Assembly (NCBI GenBank): GCA_012934845.2
Contig: WNNJ02000601.1
Coordinates: forward strand, 186,001-250,000
Direction: 5' to 3'
DNA length: 64,000 bases
Source: Pomphorhynchus laevis
Lineage: Eukaryota > Acanthocephala > Palaeacanthocephala > Echinorhynchida > Pomphorhynchidae
Part shown: positions 57,901 through 64,000 of the stretch, piece by piece
Numbering within the stretch: position 1 is the stretch's first letter
Layout: each line of letters begins with the position of its first letter
Position numbers and translations under genes: made by a program
Notes under the pieces: model-generated
Databases searched by the model: none
The model's input: only the letters and a program-made list of their open reading frames with translations
What the model was told of the DNA's origin: nothing

Positions 57901-58689
57901 TAATGGGGTGCCGACATGCCACCGAAATATTGGATCTAAATTATGAAATAGATTATATTAATTTAAAAATTATACAAGTAAATTAATATATTATACAACT
58001 TATATATGTTGTATTATGTTTTAAAAATTAAAAATATTTTTAAATGGTATAAATTAATATTTGCTAAGATAACTGCCACTCAAACATTAATTTCTGTAGT
58101 TTAAGCAGCAATTGTTGTGGTATGGCTTACATATAACTATGCTCTAGCAGCTTAAACCAGGTTAAACATTCATTAAGAAATCAATAAAGCTTATAATTCA
58201 TCCTACAATTAAAACTTATGTTGACAGAATCCAACAGGCCGGTTTACTCAATGCATACATTAATTTAACCTCACATTTACTTAATTGAATTGGAAATTTT
58301 ACGCTACAAGAATCTTTCTGATAGGGAAACTATTTATTTAAGATTTTAAGGTATCGAACAGCTGTTCACAAGCCCAATACTTTGCCTATTCATGAATTCA
58401 AAGGAAAACTGCGAACAACATAACTATACGATCTTCTATATCCGTATCAGCCGTTACCGACTTTGGCCACAATCAATAAAATGCGATAATATCATTCACA
58501 ATTGATTACGAAAATCCCTTATTTTGTAATAGATTTCTATTCTCTTATTCTCTGTTCCTATTCACATAAAGGCTAAGTGGTTAAAAACTGCATTTTTTAT
58601 AGTCGGCATCATTATATTTAACGTTTGAATAAAGCTTTTTAGAATATGAATTTATTTTTAAAATATGAATACATCAAATATATGGACTT
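57901..58689. other. Spacer with a hairpin at 58098-58156
   Basis: AT-rich, no coding sequence. gtttaagcagc and gcagcttaaac pair over 10 of 11 positions around a 37-nt loop. Confidence 0.4.
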
Positions 58690-59280
58690 AATATATAAAA
58701 CACAATAAAAGGTGTAACAATGGAAGGTAATAGTAGCCCAATTATAGCTGACTTGTTTTTAAGCTTTATAGAATATGAATTTGTTCATAACTGTTTAAAA
58801 AATAAATCTGAACTATATAAATATATGAATGTATCAAATGCTCAAATACATAAATGATAAATACATGAGCATTCATGCATACCATATAATATAAAATATA
58901 ATACATTAAATAATGAAATTTTAAGAATTGCAACAATATGTAATGATATTGGCTTTCTTCAAAATCATTTAAATAATTTAATAGATACATATTTTAAACT
59001 AGGTTACTATAAAAATGTCATCGAAAAGAAAATAGTAAAATATATAAATCAACACAATAATATAAAGAATAAATTAAAACTCTTAAGCGGCAAATTTTTA
59101 TGGATGGATAATAAATAATATACTTTGCATTAGAATAAGATACTAGATAGTTATTTCAGAGGAAATACATCATTAGCATGTATTTGGCCCCGCTGCTATG
59201 TTGGGTAGAGGAGTTAGGGGCCGAAACCTGATAGCATAGCAGTTCCTCCTGATGACCTCTAATTCTTACATCATTTATAT
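58690..59280 (+). mobile_element. Permuted-type PLE 3' end, partial copy 1
   Basis: Motif B (NSSPIIADLFLSFIEYEFVH) near 58725 is joined directly to the C-terminal part (HSCIPYNIKYNTLN, ILRIATICNDIGFLQNHLNN, KLKLLSGKFLWMDNK-stop near 59117). The YIDD palm segment present at 46.6 kb has been deleted. It is followed by the conserved terminal block (59150-59275). Confidence 0.75.
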
Positions 59281-59845
59281 AAGAACATCATTTAAAACTA
59301 CTATTAATTTATATCGTAAAGATGACATATTTAAAAATGAAAATTTAAAGATGAAACATATTATGCAAAAATATGTTTCATGAGCAGTCATGCATACCAT
59401 ATAATATAAAATATAACAAATTAAAAAAAGAAATTTTATTATTGATATAAGCTACTTTTAATTTATATCGTAATGATATTGGCTTCTTCAAAATCATTTA
59501 AATAATTTAATAGATACATATTTTAAACTAAGTTACAATAAAAATACAGTCAAACAGAAAATAGTAAAATGTATAAATCAATACAATAATATAAAGAATA
59601 AATTTAAACTCTTAAGACCAGCTTTTTTGAATGGATAATAAATAATATACTTTATATTATAATAGGATTCTAGATAAGCAAATTTCAATAAGTAAATACC
59701 CTACTAGCAAATGTTCGGCTTCAAATATCATCAAACAGAAAATAGAAAGAGATGTTTATTTCACTTTATCTAATCCTTTCACTTTATGTTCCTCCTAATG
59801 ACCTCTAATCCTTATTCTGATAAATCGCCTTTTATTATTTTAAAT
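59281..59845 (+). mobile_element. Permuted-type PLE 3' end, partial copy 2 (more decayed)
   Basis: Begins with a TTTATATCGTAAAGATGACA stretch matching RT C-terminal sequence, then CIPYNIKYNKL, NDIGFF, and atggataataaataatat and a damaged terminal block (59690-59800). A tandem partial copy directly after copy 1. Confidence 0.65.
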
Positions 59846-62800
59846 TTAAACATGATATAAATTACAAATGATCTTAAAATTATTTATTATTTATTATTAT
59901 TTAATTGTTAATTATTTAACTATTTAAATTTCATTTAGAATTATTTTTTATTCATGAATAATGTAAAATACAAAGACTCAGTTAGCTGATCTGAACAATT
60001 TATAACAAATTGATATTTATTTTAAATTTTAACTTTATATAAATATAAATTACATAAAATTGGATATAATTGTTTATTATTTATTATTATTTAATTGTTT
60101 ATTATTTAACTATTTAAATTTCATTAGAATTATTTTTTATTTATGAATACTATAAAATACATAGACTCAGTTAGCTGATCTGATCACTTCATAACAAATT
60201 GATATTTATTTTAAATTTTAACTTTATATAAATAAAAATTACAAAAAATTGGATATAATTATTTATTATTTATTATTAATTAATTGTTTATTCTTTAACT
60301 ATTTAAATTTCATATAGAATTATTTTTTATTTGTGAATAATGTAAAATACATAGACTCAGTTAGCTGATCTGAACAATTTATAACAAATTGATATTTATT
60401 TTAAATTTTTACTTTATATAAATATAAATTACATAAAATTTGATATAATTATTTATTATTTATTATTATTTAATTGTTAATTATTTAACTATTTAAATTT
60501 CATTAAGAATTATTTTTTATTTATGAATACTATAAAATACATAGACTCAGTTAGCTGATCTGATCACTTCATAACAAATTGATATTTATTTTAAATTTTA
60601 ACTTTATATAAATAAAAATTACATAAAATTGGATATAATTATTTATTATTTATTATTAATTAATTGTTTATTATTTAACTATTTAAATTTCATATAGAAT
60701 TATTTTTTATTTGTGAATAATGTAAAATACATAGACTCAGTTAGCTGATCTGAACAATTTATAACAAATTGATATTTATTTTAAATTTTTACTTTATATA
60801 AATATAAATTACATAAAATTTGATATAATTATTTATTATTTATTATTATTTAATTGTTAATTATTTAACTATTTAAATTTCATTTAGAATTATTTTTTAT
60901 TTATGAATAATGTAAAATACATAGACTCAGTTAGCTGATCTGAACAATTCATAACAAATTGATATTTATTTTAAATTTTTACTTTATATAAATAAAAATT
61001 ACATAAAATTGGATATAATTATTTATTATTTATTATTATTTAATTGTTTATTATTTAACTATTTAAATTTCATATAGAATTATTTTTTATTTATGAATAA
61101 TGTAAAATACACAGACTCAGTTAGCTGATCTGAACAATTTATAACAAATTGATATTTATTTAAAATTTAAACTTAATATAAATAAAAATTACATAAAATT
61201 GGATATAATTATTTATTATTTAATATTATTTAATTGTTAATTATTTAACTATTTAAATTTCATTTAGAATTATTTTTTATTTATGAATAATGTAAAATAC
61301 ATAGACTCAGTTAGCTGATCTGAACAATTCATAACAAATTGATATTTATTTTAAATTTTTACTTTATATAAATAAAAATTACATAAAATTGGATATAATT
61401 ATTTATTATTTATTATTATTTAATTGTTTATTATTTAACTATTTAAATTTCATTCAGAATTATTTTTTATTTATGAATACTACAAAATACATAGACTCAG
61501 TTAGCTGATCTGAACAATTTATAACAAATTGATATTTATTTTAAATTTTTACTTTATATAAATAAAAATTACATAAAATTGGATATAATTATTTATTATT
61601 TATTATTATTTAATTGTTTATTATTTAACTATTTAAATTTCATATAGAATTATTTTTTATTTATGAATAATGTAAAATACATAGACTCAGTTAGCTGATC
61701 TGAACAATTTATAACAAATTGATATTTATTTTAAATTTTAACTTTATATAAATAAAAATTACATAAAATTGGATATAATTATTTATTATTTATTATTATT
61801 TAATTGTTTATTATTTAACTATTTAAATTTCATATAGAATTATTTTTTATTTATGAATAATGTAAAATACATAGACTCAGTTAGCTGATCTGAACAATTT
61901 ATAACAAATTGATATTTATTTTAAATTTTTACTTTATATAAATATAAATTACATAAAATTTGATATAATTATTTATTATTTATTATTATTTAATTGTTAA
62001 TTATTTAACTATTTAAATTTCATTTAGAATTATTTTTTATTTATGAATAATGTAAAATACATAGACTCAGTTAGCTGATCTGAACAATTTATAACAAATT
62101 GATATTTATTTTAAATTTTTACTTTATATAAATAAAAATTACATAAAATTGGATATAATTATTTATTATTTATTATTATTTAATTGTTTATTATTTAACT
62201 ATTTAAATTTCATTAAGAATTATTTTTTATTTATGAATACTATAAAATACATAGACTCAGTTAGCTGATCTGATCACTTCATAACAAATTGATATTTATT
62301 TTAAATTTTAACTTTATATAAATAAAAATTACATAAAATTGGATATAATTATTTATTATTTATTATTATTTAATTGTTAATTATTTAACTATTTAAATTT
62401 CATTTAGAATTATTTTTTATTCATGAATAATGTAAAATACAAAGACTCAGTTAGCTGATCTGAACAATTTATAACAAATTGATATTTATTTTAAATTTTA
62501 ACTTTATATAAATATAAATTACATAAAATTGGATATAATTGTTTATTATTTATTATTATTTAATTGTTTATTATTTAACTATTTAAATTTCATTAAGAAT
62601 TATTTTTTATTTATGAATACTATAAAATACATAGACTCAGTTAGCTGATCTGATCACTTCATAACAAATTGATATTTATTTTAAATTTTAACTTTATATA
62701 AATAAAAATTACATAAAATTGGATATAATTATTTATTATTTATTATTAATTAATTGTTTATTCTTTAACTATTTAAATTTCATATAGAATTATTTTTTAT

Positions 62801-64000
62801 TTGTGAATAATGTAAAATACATAGACTCAGTTAGCTGATCTGAACAATTTATAACAAATTGATATTTATTTTAAATTTTTACTTTATATAAATATAAATT
62901 ACATAAAATTTGATATAATTATTTATTATTTATTATTATTTAATTGTTAATTATTTAACTATTTAAATTTCATTAAGAATTATTTTTTATTTATGAATAC
63001 TATAAAATACATAGACTCAGTTAGCTGATCTGATCACTTCATAACAAATTGATATTTATTTTAAATTTTAACTTTATATAAATAAAAATTACATAAAATT
63101 GGATATAATTATTTATTATTTATTATTAATTAATTGTTTATTATTTAACTATTAATATTTCATATAGAATTATTTTTTATTTGTGAATAATGTAAAATAC
63201 ATAGACTCAGTTAGCTGATCTGAACAATTTATAACAAATTGATATTTATTTTAAATTTTTACTTTATATAAATATAAATTACATAAAATTTGATATAATT
63301 ATTTATTATTTATTATTATTTAATTGTTAATTATTTAACTATTTAAATTTCATTTAGAATTATTTTTTATTTATGAATAATGTAAAATACATAGACTCAG
63401 TTAGCTGATCTGAACAATTCATAACAAATTGATATTTATTTTAAATTTTTACTTTATATAAAAAAAATTACATAAAATTGGATATAATTATTTATTATTT
63501 ATTATTATTTAATTGTTTATTATTTAACTATTTAAATTTCATATAGAATTATTTTTTATTTATGAATAATGTAAAATACACAGACTCAGTTAGCTGATCT
63601 GAACAATTTATAACAAATTGATATTTATTTAAAATTTAAACTTAATATAAATAAAAATTACATAAAATTGGATATAATTATTTATTATTTAATATTATTT
63701 AATTGTTAATTATTTAACTATTTAAAAAATATTATTTTTTATTTATGAATATTATAAAATACATAGACTCAGTTAGCTGATCTGAACAATTAATAACAAA
63801 TTGATATTTATTTTAAATTTAAACTTTATATAAATATAAATTACATAAAATTTGATATAATTATTTATTATTTATTATTATTTAATTGTTTATTATTTAA
63901 CTATTTAAATTTCATTTAGAATTATTTTTTATTTATGAATACTATAAAATACATAGACTCAGTTAGCTGATCTGAACAATTAATAACAAATTGATATTTA
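59846..64000 (+). repeat. 190-bp satellite array (about 22 units, open at the window end)
   Basis: The marker gactcagttagctgatctga recurs at about 59976, 60165, 60355, 60545, 60735 and so on, every 190 bp. Exceptions are one 189-bp step and one 183-bp unit near 63590-63773. Two main variants alternate: one continues aacaatttataac, the other tcacttcataac. A longer block order appears duplicated (59950-60550 resembles 62420-63020). More than 80% A+T. No ORF. The monomer resembles decayed single units beside PLE ends at 40.1, 45.8, 49.4 and 49.7 kb. Confidence 0.93.

Noticed and set aside
58098-58156. tRNA or pre-miRNA
   Set aside because: Only a terminal 10-11-bp stem; no cloverleaf, A/B boxes or extended miRNA-like duplex.
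59186-59242. HDV-like ribozyme in the PLE terminal block
   Set aside because: The P1/P2 arms interlock as in HDV, but no P3, P4 or catalytic cytidine context is found between the arms.
59150-59275. Hammerhead in the permuted PLE terminal block (contains CTGATGA and GAAA)
   Set aside because: The core elements are in the wrong order and spacing and no stem II joins them, unlike the motifs at 26.8 and 27.3 kb.
59846-64000. Telomeric or CRISPR-type array
   Set aside because: The unit is 190 bp, contiguous, without unique spacers or telomere hexamers.

Overview
This is eukaryotic, AT-rich, repeat-laden DNA from an invertebrate animal. The evidence is host genes with short GT-AG introns, several clades of non-LTR retrotransposon, Penelope-like elements (PLEs) and a long satellite array. 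Several LINEs resemble families that I associate with flatworms, nematodes and fish. I suspect a flatworm or another small, possibly fish-associated, invertebrate, but the sequence alone does not settle this.

Two host loci are recognisable. A complete, intronless TRMU/MTU1 gene (tRNA 2-thiouridylase) lies at 8388-9572 (+). A Dicer-like gene occupies 57061-34700 on the minus strand. It can be followed exon by exon through DUF283, the linker, platform/PAZ, RNase IIIa, RNase IIIb and dsRBD, with both RNase III catalytic sets intact. Several Dicer introns are only 44-60 nt, but one of about 11.9 kb (55114-43235) is filled with retroelements, and one of about 3.8 kb holds a dead RTE-type LINE. The helicase that should come first is not upstream inside the window. 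Dicer-type helicase exons are found instead past the 3' end, at 31.0-32.3 kb, in two opposite orientations.

Layout: 0-0.7 kb, CR1-like LINE piece (family C). 1.3-5.5 kb, near full-length LINE (family A, L2/CR1 type). 5.5-7.6 kb, an old L2-like copy. 8.4-9.6 kb, TRMU. 10.5-13.6 kb, truncated A and B LINEs. 14.1-18.6 kb, full-length family A LINE nested in a PLE. 19.2-25.3 kb, two family C LINEs, one split by a 5'-truncated family A copy. 25.4-27.65 kb, a canonical PLE in inverted pieces with 455-bp tandem units carrying hammerhead-ribozyme motifs. 27.66-30.8 kb, old L2-like copies. 31-32.3 kb, orphan Dicer helicase exons. 34.7-57.1 kb, the Dicer locus, whose big intron holds a permuted (N-terminal GIY-YIG, Naiad-type) PLE at 46.2-49.2 kb and a full-length family B LINE at 50-54.4 kb. 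57.5-59.8 kb, more PLE pieces. 59.85-64.0 kb, a 190-bp satellite array running off the window.

The most unusual points are the rearranged Dicer locus, a triplicated exon-like cassette forming a 106-bp-arm hairpin inside that Dicer gene, the hammerhead motifs, the permuted PLE with structured termini, and a satellite whose monomer matches sequence repeatedly found beside PLE ends.
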